A DNA stretch of 64,000 nt from Streptomyces fodineus (GCF_001735805.1 NZ_CP017248.1:868001-932000), one strand, 5' to 3'. Shown: positions 23,494 to 32,095, counted from the first letter of the stretch. Made by a program: numbers and translations. Notes: generated by a model not told the origin, from the sequence alone.

Positions 23494-25938
23494 TCAGCGG
23501 TGGCGCCGCCCGCCGCCTCCGTAGCCCCCGCCACCCCAGCCGTCTCCTCCGCAGTAGTACGGATACGCGGAGCAGGGGTCGGCCGTGGCCGACGGCGTGG
23601 GTCCGGGGCCGGACTCGGTCGCTGTCGGAGGCGGGCTCGGGTCCGGGGTCCGCGGCGAGGTCCGGGAGGTCCTGGGGGTGGGTGTCGCCTCGGGAGTCGT
23701 ACGGCGTGAAGTGGCGCTCGGTGACGTGGCGTTGTCGCTGTCCCAGTTGACGTTCTGCATCCGCAGGTCGGGCTTGGCGGTGTCGAGGGCCCAGCGCTGG
23801 GCGTCGCCGGGGGCGCGGATCTTGAGAACCAGGGCGCCGGAGCCGTCGGTGGCGGCCGGGGTGAGGGCCAGTTCCTGGTTCCAGCGGGGTATCAGGGCGC
23901 CCTGGAGGGTGAAGTCGTAGCGGATGTTCCTGCCGGCCGTGCCGGTGGCCGAGCAGGGGGCGAGGCGGACCGAGTAGCCGAGGTGGGAGTCCAGGCACAG
24001 ATCGGGCGCGGCGGAGCTGCGCAGCAGCCCGTCGGTCTCGTACGTCCACTGCTGGCTCGGTGTCGCGTCGCACGGGGCGAGTTCGGTCTCGGCGCCCTCG
24101 ACGGCCTTCTTGCCCACGACGCCGACGCACAGTCCGGAGGCCAGGTTGTGCAGCCGGCCGCGCACGGGGCCCTGGCCCCCCGCGTGAGCACCGGCCCAGG
24201 AAGCGCCGGGACTTGGGGCGTCCTTGCCCGGCCCCGGGGACGCGCCACCCGCCGGTTCCGTTCCGTCGCCCGAGCCGAGCACCGACCACAGCACCAGGGG
24301 CAGCACGACCAGACCGCCGACGGTGACGACGGCCAGGGCGAGATTGCGCCGCCGGGCACGACGGGCACGAGCGGCACGCTGGGCCGACCGGCCGGAGGGG
24401 ACGGTCTCGGCAGGGTCGCCCGACCTTCCGCCGACGGCGGCCTTGACGGCGGAGGCGGAGGCGGAGGCGGAGGTGCGGCGGGGCGTGGGCCCGGGGGCGC
24501 TGTCCCAGCTCGTGAACCCGGCGGCGCCCTCCGGGCGCGTGGACCCGGGGGTGTCGTCCCGGCTCGTGAACTCGGCGGAGCTGTCCCGGCTCGTGAACCC
24601 GGGCGTACCTTCCCAGCTCGTGAACTCGGGGCTACCGTCCGGGCTCGTGAACTCGGCGGAGCTGTCCCGGCTCGTGAACCCGGGCGTACCTTCCCAGCTC
24701 GTGAACTCGGGGCTACCGTCCGGGCTCGTGAACTCGGCGGAGCTGTCCCGGCTCGTGAACCCCGGCGTACCATCCGGGCTCGTAAGCCCGCCGGAGGTGT
24801 CCCGGCGCGTAAGCCCGGGAGTGCCGTCCGGGCTCGTAAGCCCGGCGGAGCCATCCCAGCCGCCCGCCTCGGCGGAGCCGTCCCAGCCCCCCGCCTCGGC
24901 GAAACCGCTCCCGTCTGGCGCCTCGGCGGGTTCGTCCCGGCCCCCGAACTCGTCGCGCCCGCCCGAGCCGCGGCGGCGCCCGGGCCCAGCAGGACCACCG
25001 CTGCCCGTCGAGCCGGCGGAACCGTCCCGGCGCACGGGCTCGGCCGAACCGCCCCGGCCCGGCGGCTCGACGGGCAGGAAGGGCTCGCCGAATGGTGGTG
25101 TGGCGACGGTGTCGGGCTGTGGGGCCGGTTCGGCCGACTGCTCGGGGCGGTTCGCCCGGGAGTCCAGGTAGGCGCGGGCGCCCCAGCCGAGGACCGCCTC
25201 GGCGAGGGCGAGCCCAAGTCCCGTGTTGAAGGCGGCGAGTTGCTCGGCGGTCCGGCTGCAGTGGCCGCAACCACTCAGGTGTTGGCTCAGATCCGGGTCG
25301 ACGTCGACGCCACCGCGCCGGAACGTCACGTCGAGCATGCGCAGATAGCGCCGGCACTCGGTCTCGGGGGCGAGTTCGCGGTGGACCTGGAGGCATTCCT
25401 CGCGCAGCCGTTCCCGGGCCCGCTGGAGCTCGACTCGGGCGTCCTCCTGGTCCAGGCCGAGCAGCGCCGCGGGTACGGCGAGCGGTTCGGCCTCGACCTC
25501 GGTGTGCCAGAGCACGGCACGGGAGGCCTGGGGCACGCGCTGGAAGGCGCGGGACAGCTGTCGCCGGCCGGGCGGCGGCAGCAGCCGGGCGGCGGCGCGC
25601 TCGCCGGTGGCGGCGGACCGCAGCGCCGGGTGGAGGAGTTCCTGCCGGCCGTCGGTGTCCCACTCGGCCGCGATCCGGCGGACGGCGACCAGCACATGGG
25701 GCCGCCAGGCGGCGGTCGGGCCCGTCTGCCGGAGCGACTCACCGAAGAGGCGGGTGAAGGCGGCGGTGGTGAGCATGCCGGCGGCGCGCGTCCCGTCCGT
25801 GCACAACCGGGCGTAGGCGAAGGCCGCTTCCCAGTGCCGGTCGAGGAGTTCGCCGACGGGATGAAGTGCGGGCGACCCTCCGGTCCACTTCTTCAGCTCG
25901 GCACTCAGTTGCTCGTCCGACGGGCCTGCCTCATTCAC
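23494..25938 (-). CDS. Sigma-like / zinc-finger / transmembrane / ricin-B lectin fusion protein (copy B)
   Basis: This 814-residue paralogue of the 8426-10144 protein has the same order. A sigma-like helical region (residues ~30-190; QASRAVLWHTEVEAEPLAVP, ARERLREECLQVHREL) is followed by the zinc motif H220-x3-C224-x2-C227 and a long Pro/Ser/Thr/Asp linker (~265-520). A single membrane helix lies at ~531-553 (LALAVVTVGGLVVLPLVLWSV). The ricin-B-like domain is at ~580-720, and a Thr/Pro then Gly/Tyr-rich tail ends in YYCGGDGWGGGGYGGGG. The linker contains the 81-nt repeats and would be cytoplasmic. GTG 25938 has GGAGG 9 nt upstream; the longer ATG 26118 frame lacks one. Confidence 0.85.
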   Translation of the reverse strand: MNEAGPSDEQLSAELKKWTGGSPALHPVGELLDRHWEAAFAYARLCTDGTRAAGMLTTAAFTRLFGESLRQTGPTAAWRPHVLVAVRRIAAEWDTDGRQELLHPALRSAATGERAAARLLPPPGRRQLSRAFQRVPQASRAVLWHTEVEAEPLAVPAALLGLDQEDARVELQRARERLREECLQVHRELAPETECRRYLRMLDVTFRRGGVDVDPDLSQHLSGCGHCSRTAEQLAAFNTGLGLALAEAVLGWGARAYLDSRANRPEQSAEPAPQPDTVATPPFGEPFLPVEPPGRGGSAEPVRRDGSAGSTGSGGPAGPGRRRGSGGRDEFGGRDEPAEAPDGSGFAEAGGWDGSAEAGGWDGSAGLTSPDGTPGLTRRDTSGGLTSPDGTPGFTSRDSSAEFTSPDGSPEFTSWEGTPGFTSRDSSAEFTSPDGSPEFTSWEGTPGFTSRDSSAEFTSRDDTPGSTRPEGAAGFTSWDSAPGPTPRRTSASASASAVKAAVGGRSGDPAETVPSGRSAQRAARARRARRRNLALAVVTVGGLVVLPLVLWSVLGSGDGTEPAGGASPGPGKDAPSPGASWAGAHAGGQGPVRGRLHNLASGLCVGVVGKKAVEGAETELAPCDATPSQQWTYETDGLLRSSAAPDLCLDSHLGYSVRLAPCSATGTAGRNIRYDFTLQGALIPRWNQELALTPAATDGSGALVLKIRAPGDAQRWALDTAKPDLRMQNVNWDSDNATSPSATSRRTTPEATPTPRTSRTSPRTPDPSPPPTATESGPGPTPSATADPCSAYPYYCGGDGWGGGGYGGGGRRHR
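24568..24783 (-). repeat. 81-nt coding tandem repeat (27 residues) inside copy B
   Basis: An 81-nt unit at 24568-24648 is repeated essentially exactly at 24649-24729, and a third, diverging copy follows to about 24783. In protein terms the 27-residue unit alternates FTSRDSSAEFT, SPDGSPEFT and SWEGTPG, itself built from 9-residue sub-repeats that continue in degraded form to both sides. The period is a multiple of three, so copy-number change keeps the frame. Confidence 0.9.
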
Positions 25939-26112
25939 GACTGCATTCCTCCAGACGTGATACGGAATTAGTCCATACCAAGCAGTATGGAAAGGTGGTG
26001 GGCTGCTCGAACGTCCACCTGAGGCGGCTCTTTTGAAGCGTGGGGGTGTACGGGGAGCGACCTGGCGCATACAGCGGGAATGCGTTGTGCCTGCGCGCGA
26101 CAGCGCACACTT

Positions 26113-26140
26113 TTGCACAGCCCCGCACAGACGAACAAGG
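26113..26140 (-). promoter_or_regulatory. Bipartite upstream element of copy B
   Basis: On the gene strand this reads CCTTGTT-N14-TGTGCAA, 174 nt before the GTG start, the same 7-mers and spacing as upstream of copy A (10297-10324). The intervening 220 nt between copy B and the AraC gene contain no other gene. Confidence 0.5.
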
Positions 26141-26158
26141 GATCTTACTTTCTTCCCG

Positions 26159-27052
26159 CTATCGCCGTTCGCCCGTCCGGTATGCGCCGGGCGGCACTCC
26201 GTAGCGTTCCCGGAAGACCCGGCTGAAGTGGAAGGGGCTGCCGAATCCGGAGGCCGCGGCCACCCGTTCCACCGTCAGGTCGGTGGCCTCCAGCAGCCGG
26301 GCCGCGTGCCGCAGCCGGGCCTCGCGCAGGGCCCGCATCGGGGACCGGCCGGTGCGGAGGGTGAACAGGTGCGCGAAACGCGACGGGGACAGCGCGACGC
26401 TCCCGGCGAGGGAGCGGACGGTGTGCGGGGCGCCCGGGTCGGCGGCGATCAGCTCCTCCGCGCGGCGCACCCGGGCGTCGTCATCCGGGGCGGACAGCGG
26501 TGCTCGGGCGCCGCCGACGGCGAGCAGGACGACCTCCTCCAGTGCGCACCGGGCGAGTTCCCGCGCCAGGCTGCCGTGCGCCACGGCCACCGGGTCCGGC
26601 TCGCGCGGCGCGCTGTCGGCCGGTCCGCGGGCGTCGGCGAGCATCCGGCCGAACGCCGCGTCGATCCGGCCGTACAGGGCGCCGGGAACGGACGGCACGG
26701 CGTACAGGCCGTCGGACACGGCGTAGGGGCCGAGCCAGGGTGTCCAGGACGGGCGGGCCTGGCAGTGCGCCCACCAGAAGCGCCAGCGCTCGGCGCCGGG
26801 CGCCACGGTGTAGCGGTGGGAGGTACCCGGTGCCAGCACCACCAGCTCCCCGGCACCGGCGCGGGTCCGGGCCGCGCCCTGCCGGAGCAGACCGCAGCCG
26901 CCGAGGGTGAAGGTGAACAGCCAGCTGTCCGAGCCCCGGGGCCGGTTCACGCCGTAGCCCGGCCCCTGGTCGTAGCGGCCGGTCACCACGACACCGGGCG
27001 GCGGGGACGGGTCGCCGGCGGCAGCCGTCAAAGGCAGGTCGTCAGCATGCAC
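26159..27052 (-). CDS. AraC-family transcriptional regulator
   Basis: A 297-residue regulator with an N-terminal cupin-like ligand domain (WLFTFTLGGCGLLRQG, GELVVLAPGTSHRYTV) and a C-terminal double helix-turn-helix: TVRSLAGSVALSPSRFAHLFTLRTGRSPMRALRE and LTVERVAAASGFGSPFHFSRVFRERYGVPPGAYR. The form resembles regulators of sugar utilisation. GTG 27052 is preferred because GGGAGG lies 6 nt upstream; the ATG at 27058 would abut it. It is divergent from the phytanoyl-CoA dioxygenase gene with 71 nt between, so that gene is the likely target. Confidence 0.92.
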   Translation of the reverse strand: MHADDLPLTAAAGDPSPPPGVVVTGRYDQGPGYGVNRPRGSDSWLFTFTLGGCGLLRQGAARTRAGAGELVVLAPGTSHRYTVAPGAERWRFWWAHCQARPSWTPWLGPYAVSDGLYAVPSVPGALYGRIDAAFGRMLADARGPADSAPREPDPVAVAHGSLARELARCALEEVVLLAVGGARAPLSAPDDDARVRRAEELIAADPGAPHTVRSLAGSVALSPSRFAHLFTLRTGRSPMRALREARLRHAARLLEATDLTVERVAAASGFGSPFHFSRVFRERYGVPPGAYRTGERR

Positions 27053-27123
27053 AGGCATCCTCCCGTCGGGCGCTGCGGCCTAGCGTGGCGGACGAGTGAC
27101 CACCGGATGCCGGGAGCGGACAC

Positions 27124-27933
27124 ATGACAGCCAGGGACTACGGCGCCATCCTGCCCGAGGAGCTGCGGCAGCGGTTCGAGGAGGATGGATTCACCGTCGT
27201 ACGGGGGCTGTTCGGCCGGTCCGAGACCGAGCGGCTGTGCGCCGCGTTCGCCGCGCTGCACGCGGCCGGTCCGGTGCCGGGACACTTCGAGCCCCGCCCG
27301 GCGGACCCGGATCCGCTGCGCCGGTTTCCCCGTGTGATGCAGCCGCACGAATTCAGCCCGGTGGCACGGGAGTTCCTGCTCGACGCCCGGCTGCGGGCCG
27401 TGCTGGAGGCGCTGTTCGGCGAGGAGGTGCTGGCCGCGCAGAGCATGTTCTACTTCAAGCCGCCGGGTGCGCGCGGGCAGGCGCTGCACCAGGACAACTT
27501 CTATCTCCGGGTCGAGCCGGGCACCTGTGTGGCGGCGTGGCTGGCCTGCGAGCCGATCGACCGGGACAACGGCGGTCTCGAGGTCGTCCCGGGCACCCAC
27601 CGCATGGACCTGTTCTGTCCCGAACTCGCCGACGAGCGGCTGTCGTTCGCCCGCGAGTACGTTCCGCCTCCGGCTGGGCTGACCCCGGTGCCGGTGGATC
27701 TGGCACCGGGCGACGTGCTGTTCTTCAACGGCAGCCTGGTGCACGGCTCCGGGCCCAATCGCACGGCCGACCGGTTCCGGCGGTCGTTCATCGGGCACTA
27801 CGTCGGCCGGTCGGCCGAGCGGATCGGGGCGTATTACCGGACGCTCACCATGTCCGGTGAGCGAGTGCCGCTGGCACGGAGCGAGGGGGCGGGTCCGTGC
27901 GGCACGGAGTTTTCGCCGCACGGACCGCACTGA
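27124..27933 (+). CDS. Phytanoyl-CoA dioxygenase (PhyH) family protein
   Basis: The 269-residue non-heme Fe(II)/2OG oxygenase carries the iron triad as H-x-D in ALHQDNFYL (near residue 122) and a distal His in SLVHGSGPNRTADRFRRS, whose Arg residues would bind 2-oxoglutarate. EEDGFTVVRGLF at the N-terminus and NGGLEVVPGTHR are family motifs. These enzymes hydroxylate lipids, small metabolites or natural products. Divergence from an AraC-type regulator suggests induction by a sugar-like or substrate-like ligand. GGGAG precedes the ATG by 8 nt. Confidence 0.93.
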   Translation: MTARDYGAILPEELRQRFEEDGFTVVRGLFGRSETERLCAAFAALHAAGPVPGHFEPRPADPDPLRRFPRVMQPHEFSPVAREFLLDARLRAVLEALFGEEVLAAQSMFYFKPPGARGQALHQDNFYLRVEPGTCVAAWLACEPIDRDNGGLEVVPGTHRMDLFCPELADERLSFAREYVPPPAGLTPVPVDLAPGDVLFFNGSLVHGSGPNRTADRFRRSFIGHYVGRSAERIGAYYRTLTMSGERVPLARSEGAGPCGTEFSPHGPH

Positions 27934-27957
27934 GTACTTCGCGGGATTCGTCGTGAT

Positions 27958-28926
27958 TCAGTGGCCGCTGATCGCCCGTGGTGTGTAGGGCTGCTCCAGT
28001 TCCTCGATCTCCTTCTCGGTCAGCGCCAGCTCCACGGCCGCCGCCGCGTCCTCGATGTGGTGGGGCTTGGCGGCGCCCACGATCGGGGCCGCCACCGTGT
28101 TCTGGTGGAGCAGCCAGGACAGGGCCACCTGGGCGCGGGGCACGCCCCGGTCGCCCGCGATGCGGGTGACGGCCTCGACGATCGAGCGGTCGCTCTCCAG
28201 GTACAGACGGCTGCCGAAGTTGTCGTTCGCGCTGCGCTCGGTGATTGTGCCCCAGTCGCGGGTGAGCCGGCCCCGGGCGAGCGGGCTCCACGGCAGTACG
28301 CCGACGCCCTGGTCCGCGCAGAGCGGCAGCATCTCCCGCTCCTCCTCGCGGTAGAGCAGGTTGTAGTGGTTCTGCATGGCCACGAACTTCGTCCAGCCGT
28401 GCCGCTCCGCCGTGTACTGCAGCTTGGAGAACTCCCAGGCGTACATCGAACTCGCCCCGATGTAGCGGACCTTGCCCGCCTTGACCAGGTCGTGCAGCGC
28501 CTCCATCGTCTCCTCGGCCGGAGTCGCGTGGTCGTAGCGGTGGATCTGGTAGAGGTCGACGTAGTCGGTGCCGAGGCGGCGCAGGCTGTGGTCGATCTCG
28601 GTCATGATGTTCTTGCGGGACAGCCCGGCGCCGTTCGGGCCCGGCCGCATCCGGCCGTTCACCTTGGTGGCCAGCACGATCTCGTCGCGGTTGGCGAAGT
28701 CGCCAAGGGCCTTGCCGACGATCTCCTCGCTGGTGCCGTCGGAGTAGATGTTGGCGGTGTCGAAGAAGTTGATGCCCGCCTCCAGCGCCTGCCGGATGAG
28801 CGGGCGGGACGCCTCCTCGTCGAGGGTCCACTCGTGGACGCCGCGGTCGGGCAGGCCGTAGGTCATGCAGCCCAGACAGATCCGCGACACGTCCAGGCCC
28901 GTCGAACCGAGCTTCACGTACTGCAT
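27958..28926 (-). CDS. Aldo/keto reductase
   Basis: A 322-residue (beta/alpha)8 NADPH-dependent carbonyl reductase. It has the catalytic Asp in FFDTANIYSDGTSE with Tyr 4 residues on, Lys in VLATKVNG, His in YQIHRYDHATP, and the cofactor segment at the C-terminus (APIVGAAKPHHIEDA). It resembles YajO/Tas-like aldo-keto reductases. AGGAG lies 9 nt before ATG 28926. It is convergent with the PhyH gene, ending 24 nt from it. The physiological substrate is unknown. Confidence 0.94.
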   Translation of the reverse strand: MQYVKLGSTGLDVSRICLGCMTYGLPDRGVHEWTLDEEASRPLIRQALEAGINFFDTANIYSDGTSEEIVGKALGDFANRDEIVLATKVNGRMRPGPNGAGLSRKNIMTEIDHSLRRLGTDYVDLYQIHRYDHATPAEETMEALHDLVKAGKVRYIGASSMYAWEFSKLQYTAERHGWTKFVAMQNHYNLLYREEEREMLPLCADQGVGVLPWSPLARGRLTRDWGTITERSANDNFGSRLYLESDRSIVEAVTRIAGDRGVPRAQVALSWLLHQNTVAAPIVGAAKPHHIEDAAAAVELALTEKEIEELEQPYTPRAISGH

Positions 28927-29064
28927 CGTTGCTGCTCCTGCCTTCGGGACGATGGTCGGGAATGAGCCTACGACGTGGTCCGGCACCGACTTGACGGCCG
29001 CGGCGCGCGGGCGATTTGATCCTGGCACGGCCGCGCCGCCCGGCGTGGGCAGGATGGAGCAGAC

Positions 29065-29943
29065 TTGCCCCCCAAGGGTGTTTTCCGCACCGCGCGTTCC
29101 CGAAGGCCCGCGGGCGCCCTGGCTGCGGCCCTGGTCATCACCCTTTCGGCGCTGGCCGGCTGCGATGCGGGGGGCTCCGGCGGCTCGGGCGGTTCCGGGG
29201 ACAAGGCGGCAGGCGGCTCGGCGAAGCCCGCCGCGGTGCGGCTGCCCCCGCGGGCGGCCGGGTTCGACTACCAGATCGGTGGTGCCTATCCCCCGCCGAA
29301 GGGCGTGCGGATCGTCAGCCGCGACCGCGCCGACTCCGCCGCGCCCGGGCTGTACAACATCTGCTACGTCAATGCCTTCCAGGCGCAGCCCGAGGAGCGC
29401 TCCTCCTGGCCGGCCGGCCTGCTGCTGCGCGACGCCCGCGGCAAGGCCGTCATCGACGAGGACTGGAACGAGGCCCTGCTCGACCTGCGGACCCCGGCCA
29501 AGCGGGAGCGGGTGGCACGGCGCGTGAACCAGTGGATCGACGGCTGCGCGAACAAGGGCTTCGACGCCGTCGAGCCGGACAACTACGACAGCTACGCCCG
29601 TTCCCGGCATCTGCTCACCGCGGCCGACGCGACTGCCTTCATGACCCTGCTGTCCCGGCACGCGCATGCCCGGCACCTGGCCGTCGCGCAGAAGAACACC
29701 GCCGAACTCGCCGGTGTGCGCGGGCGGGCCGGGCTGGACTTCGCGGTGGCGGAGGAGTGCGGGCAGTACGGCGAGTGCGGGGTGTTCGCCAAGGCGTTCG
29801 ACGACCGGGTGGTGGACATCGAGTACACCGACGCCGGGTTGCGCTCGGCGCTCGCCCACTGGGGCGGGCGGCTGAGCATCGTGCGGCGGGACCGGGATGT
29901 GTCCACGCCGGGGAGCAAGGGGTACGTGCGCAAAGTTCGGTAG
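29065..29943 (+). CDS. GH114-like (endo-alpha-1,4-polygalactosaminidase family) lipoprotein
   Basis: The 292-residue exported protein has a basic N-terminus, a hydrophobic core and a lipobox LAGCDAGG, then a Gly/Ser linker. The mature part follows the GH114/TM1410-like barrel: FDYQIGGAYPPPKGVRIVSRD, YNICYVNAFQAQP, DEDWNEALLDL, GFDAVEPDNYDSY, LAVAQKNTAEL, DFAVAEECGQYGECG. The acidic residues in VEPDN and AEEC are the likely catalytic pair. TTG 29065 is chosen because GGAG lies 5 nt upstream; GTG 29080 is an alternative. It may cleave galactosamine-containing exopolysaccharide. Confidence 0.88.
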   Translation: MPPKGVFRTARSRRPAGALAAALVITLSALAGCDAGGSGGSGGSGDKAAGGSAKPAAVRLPPRAAGFDYQIGGAYPPPKGVRIVSRDRADSAAPGLYNICYVNAFQAQPEERSSWPAGLLLRDARGKAVIDEDWNEALLDLRTPAKRERVARRVNQWIDGCANKGFDAVEPDNYDSYARSRHLLTAADATAFMTLLSRHAHARHLAVAQKNTAELAGVRGRAGLDFAVAEECGQYGECGVFAKAFDDRVVDIEYTDAGLRSALAHWGGRLSIVRRDRDVSTPGSKGYVRKVR

Positions 29944-30092
29944 CGGGGGCCGGGCGCTTCCCTTCAGGGCGTTGTATTGGTGCCCCTAGGTGACCGTCCG
30001 GCGTGGGATGCGGTGGATCGTCGTACCGTCGGCTCATCCTCGGCGCAGGCGACCGGCATCCGGCCGGTCTCGGCCGCCCGGAGGAAAACGCG

Positions 30093-30950
30093 GTGCCGAC
30101 TCGTCCCACCCTTCTGAAAACCCTGGCCGGAGCAGCACTGCTGCCGCTGGCCCTCGTCACCCCCGCCTGTGGACAATCCGTTGCCGCATCGGTCGCGGCG
30201 CCCGAGACCCCGGCGACGCTGTGCGCGCCCGCCGGCACGCTGCGCGGTGCGCACGGTGAGACGGCCGAGGTCAGCCTGTGCGCGGACACCGGATCCCCGA
30301 GATTCAACATCACGGCCCCGGCCACCTGCCGGATCGGACGCACCCGGGTCCAGTACGCCTGTCGCACCGAGGGCAGTTGGAAGGCCGCCCGGGCCGGCAA
30401 GACCTTCGGCAACGGGACACTGCCCGGCTCGGGCCTGTACCCGGGTCCGGGCACCTACGACCTCACGGCCACCGTGCGCGTACGCTCGACGCCCGCGGGT
30501 GTCGACCTGAAGGGTACGGTGCGGGCCACGGTGTCGCTGACCGCACCGAAGGCGAAGCAGACGCACGTCGTCACCGTCGACAAGAGCGTGCTGCGCCGCA
30601 ATGCCACGACCACCGTGACCTACACGATCCGCCGGGACAGTGACGACGGCGACGGCAACGCGCGGCTGGGGATGATCGGCCAGGAGGGCACCGGTCTGCA
30701 GATCAGCACGGCCGACAAGCGCTGCGTCAACCCGCTGGTGGGCCGGTACCCGGCGAAGACCCGGGTGGCGCACTCGCTGGACTGCACGGTGACCGAGTTG
30801 CAGCCCGGCCACCCGGAGACGCTGAAGGTGAGTTTCACCGTCGGGGCGAAGTGCTCCACGGTGGTGTCGAAGCTCGGCTACTGGGTGCCCAAGGGCCAGG
30901 ACATGTTCACCGGGAACATGCTGGCGGGGCCGACGCTGACCTGCCGCTAG
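30093..30950 (+). CDS. Secreted protein of unknown function
   Basis: A 285-residue exported protein. GTG 30093, with GAGGA at the right distance, begins a signal peptide (TLLKTLAGAALLPLALVTPACG). The Cys after TPA could be a lipobox. The mature part is predicted all-beta with six or more Cys (CRIGRTRVQYACRTEG, CVNPLVG, LDCTVTEL, CSTVV, LTCR) that probably form disulfides. A mid segment VVTVDKSVLRRNATTTVTYTIRR looks like an Ig-like strand pair. I recognise no catalytic motif. Its stop overlaps the stop of the convergent flavoprotein gene by 4 nt. Confidence 0.8.
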   Translation: MPTRPTLLKTLAGAALLPLALVTPACGQSVAASVAAPETPATLCAPAGTLRGAHGETAEVSLCADTGSPRFNITAPATCRIGRTRVQYACRTEGSWKAARAGKTFGNGTLPGSGLYPGPGTYDLTATVRVRSTPAGVDLKGTVRATVSLTAPKAKQTHVVTVDKSVLRRNATTTVTYTIRRDSDDGDGNARLGMIGQEGTGLQISTADKRCVNPLVGRYPAKTRVAHSLDCTVTELQPGHPETLKVSFTVGAKCSTVVSKLGYWVPKGQDMFTGNMLAGPTLTCR

Positions 30951-31471
30951 AGCAGATCCAGCGCCCGCTCCCAGGTGAGGTCCGGCCGGCCGCCGCCCGG
31001 CCGGGCCTCACCCGTGTACGGGTCGCCGAAGCGGACACCCATGCCGCGCAGCCGGGCCAGGCTGTCCTGGTAGGCGGGATGGGCGGCCAGCGCATCGGCG
31101 ACGCAGGGCAGGACGGCGATCGGTATGCCCAGGCCCGCGGCCTCGCACAGGGTGCCGAGCGCGAGGGTGTCGGCGATGCCGGCCGCCCACTTGTTGACGG
31201 TGTTGAAGGTGGCGGGTGCGACCACGACGGCGTCCGGCGGCGGGAAGGGCCGGGGGTCGGCCGGGGTGCGCCAGGCCGATCTGACGGGGCGTCCCGTCTG
31301 CACCTCCACGGCCTCGCTGTCGAAGAAGCCGCCCATCGCGACCGGCGTGGCGATGACGCCGACCTCCCAGTCCCGTTCCTGGGCGGCGGTGATCAGCTTG
31401 CTGACGCCCGCGGCGACCCCGGCCGCGCAGACGACGACGTACAGGAAGGGCTTCTGGGCCTGTTCGGTCAT
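30947..31471 (-). CDS. Flavoprotein (HFCD fold, phosphopantothenoylcysteine decarboxylase-like)
   Basis: The 174-residue protein has the HFCD-family pattern: a first strand FLYVVVCAAGVAAGVSKL, the middle PDAVVVAPATFNTVNKWAAGIADTLALGTL (FMN-binding, substrate Asn in FNTVNK), and a conserved IPIAVLPCV strand. Members include Dfp/CoaC, EpiD and UbiX; this stand-alone short form is common in Streptomyces and its reaction is not known. It ends against the secreted-protein gene in a 4-nt convergent overlap. Confidence 0.85.
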   Translation of the reverse strand: MTEQAQKPFLYVVVCAAGVAAGVSKLITAAQERDWEVGVIATPVAMGGFFDSEAVEVQTGRPVRSAWRTPADPRPFPPPDAVVVAPATFNTVNKWAAGIADTLALGTLCEAAGLGIPIAVLPCVADALAAHPAYQDSLARLRGMGVRFGDPYTGEARPGGGRPDLTWERALDLL

Positions 31472-31512
31472 CCCGGAACCCTACTGAACGGCAGCCCTGC
31501 TGAACGCGAACC

Positions 31513-31971
31513 CTACTGAAGCGGGAAGGACTGCCCTCGCTCGGTCTCGGGGCGCGGTCCGTGGATGCGGCGTTCCTTCTCCTCGATGGGTACGTCGTTG
31601 ATGCTGGCCTCCCGCCGGGTCATCAGGCCGTGCTCGTCGAACTCCCACAGTTCGTTGCCGTAGGAGCGCCACCACTGGCCGTCGGCGTCGTGGCACTCGT
31701 ACTGGAAGCGGACGGCGATGCGGTTGCCGTCGAAGGCCCACAGGTCCTTGCGCAGCGCGTAGTCCAGTTCGCGCTGCCACTTGGCGGTCAGGAACGCGGC
31801 GATCGCGGCGCGGCCGGTGACGAAGGTGCCGCGGTTGCGCCAGACCGAGTCCTCGGAGTAGGCGAGCGCGACCTTGTGCGGGTCGCGGGTGTTCCAGGCG
31901 TCCTCGGCGGCCTGGACCTTCTGGGCGGCGGTCTCGTGGGTGAACGGCGGCAGGGGCGGGCGGTCGGCCAT
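31513..31971 (-). CDS. NTF2-like (DUF1348) protein
   Basis: A 152-residue protein of the nuclear-transport-factor-2-like DUF1348 family: [79 protein letters not shown] and [11 protein letters not shown] are the family strands. The cone fold normally binds a small hydrophobic ligand. CAGGAGG precedes ATG 31971. It is divergent from a TetR gene, with two perfect operators between, so it is almost certainly under that repressor. Confidence 0.92.
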   Translation of the reverse strand: MADRPPLPPFTHETAAQKVQAAEDAWNTRDPHKVALAYSEDSVWRNRGTFVTGRAAIAAFLTAKWQRELDYALRKDLWAFDGNRIAVRFQYECHDADGQWWRSYGNELWEFDEHGLMTRREASINDVPIEEKERRIHGPRPETERGQSFPLQ

Positions 31972-31998
31972 GGTGTCCTCCTGGGCTCGCACAGCAGT

Positions 31999-32051
31999 GG
32001 AGAACGAGCGTTCTCCAGGTGGCTGCTACGGTAGGAGAACGCACGTTCTCC
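31999..32051. promoter_or_regulatory. Paired TetR operators between the NTF2-like and TetR genes
   Basis: Two perfect inverted repeats with identical 8-bp arms are present: GGAGAACG-AG-CGTTCTCC (31999-32016) and GGAGAACG-CA-CGTTCTCC (32034-32051). Centre-to-centre distance is 35 bp. They occupy the divergent promoter region, so the TetR protein encoded at 32096 should autoregulate and control the NTF2-like gene. Confidence 0.9.
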
Positions 32052-32095
32052 CGTCAAGGAACGCCAGGAAGCGTCACGGACCGCATCGAGGAGTG

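Noticed and set aside
24568..24783. Short tandem repeats considered as a CRISPR array
   Set aside because: Units are directly adjacent with no variable spacers, in frame inside a coding sequence, and no cas genes are nearby.
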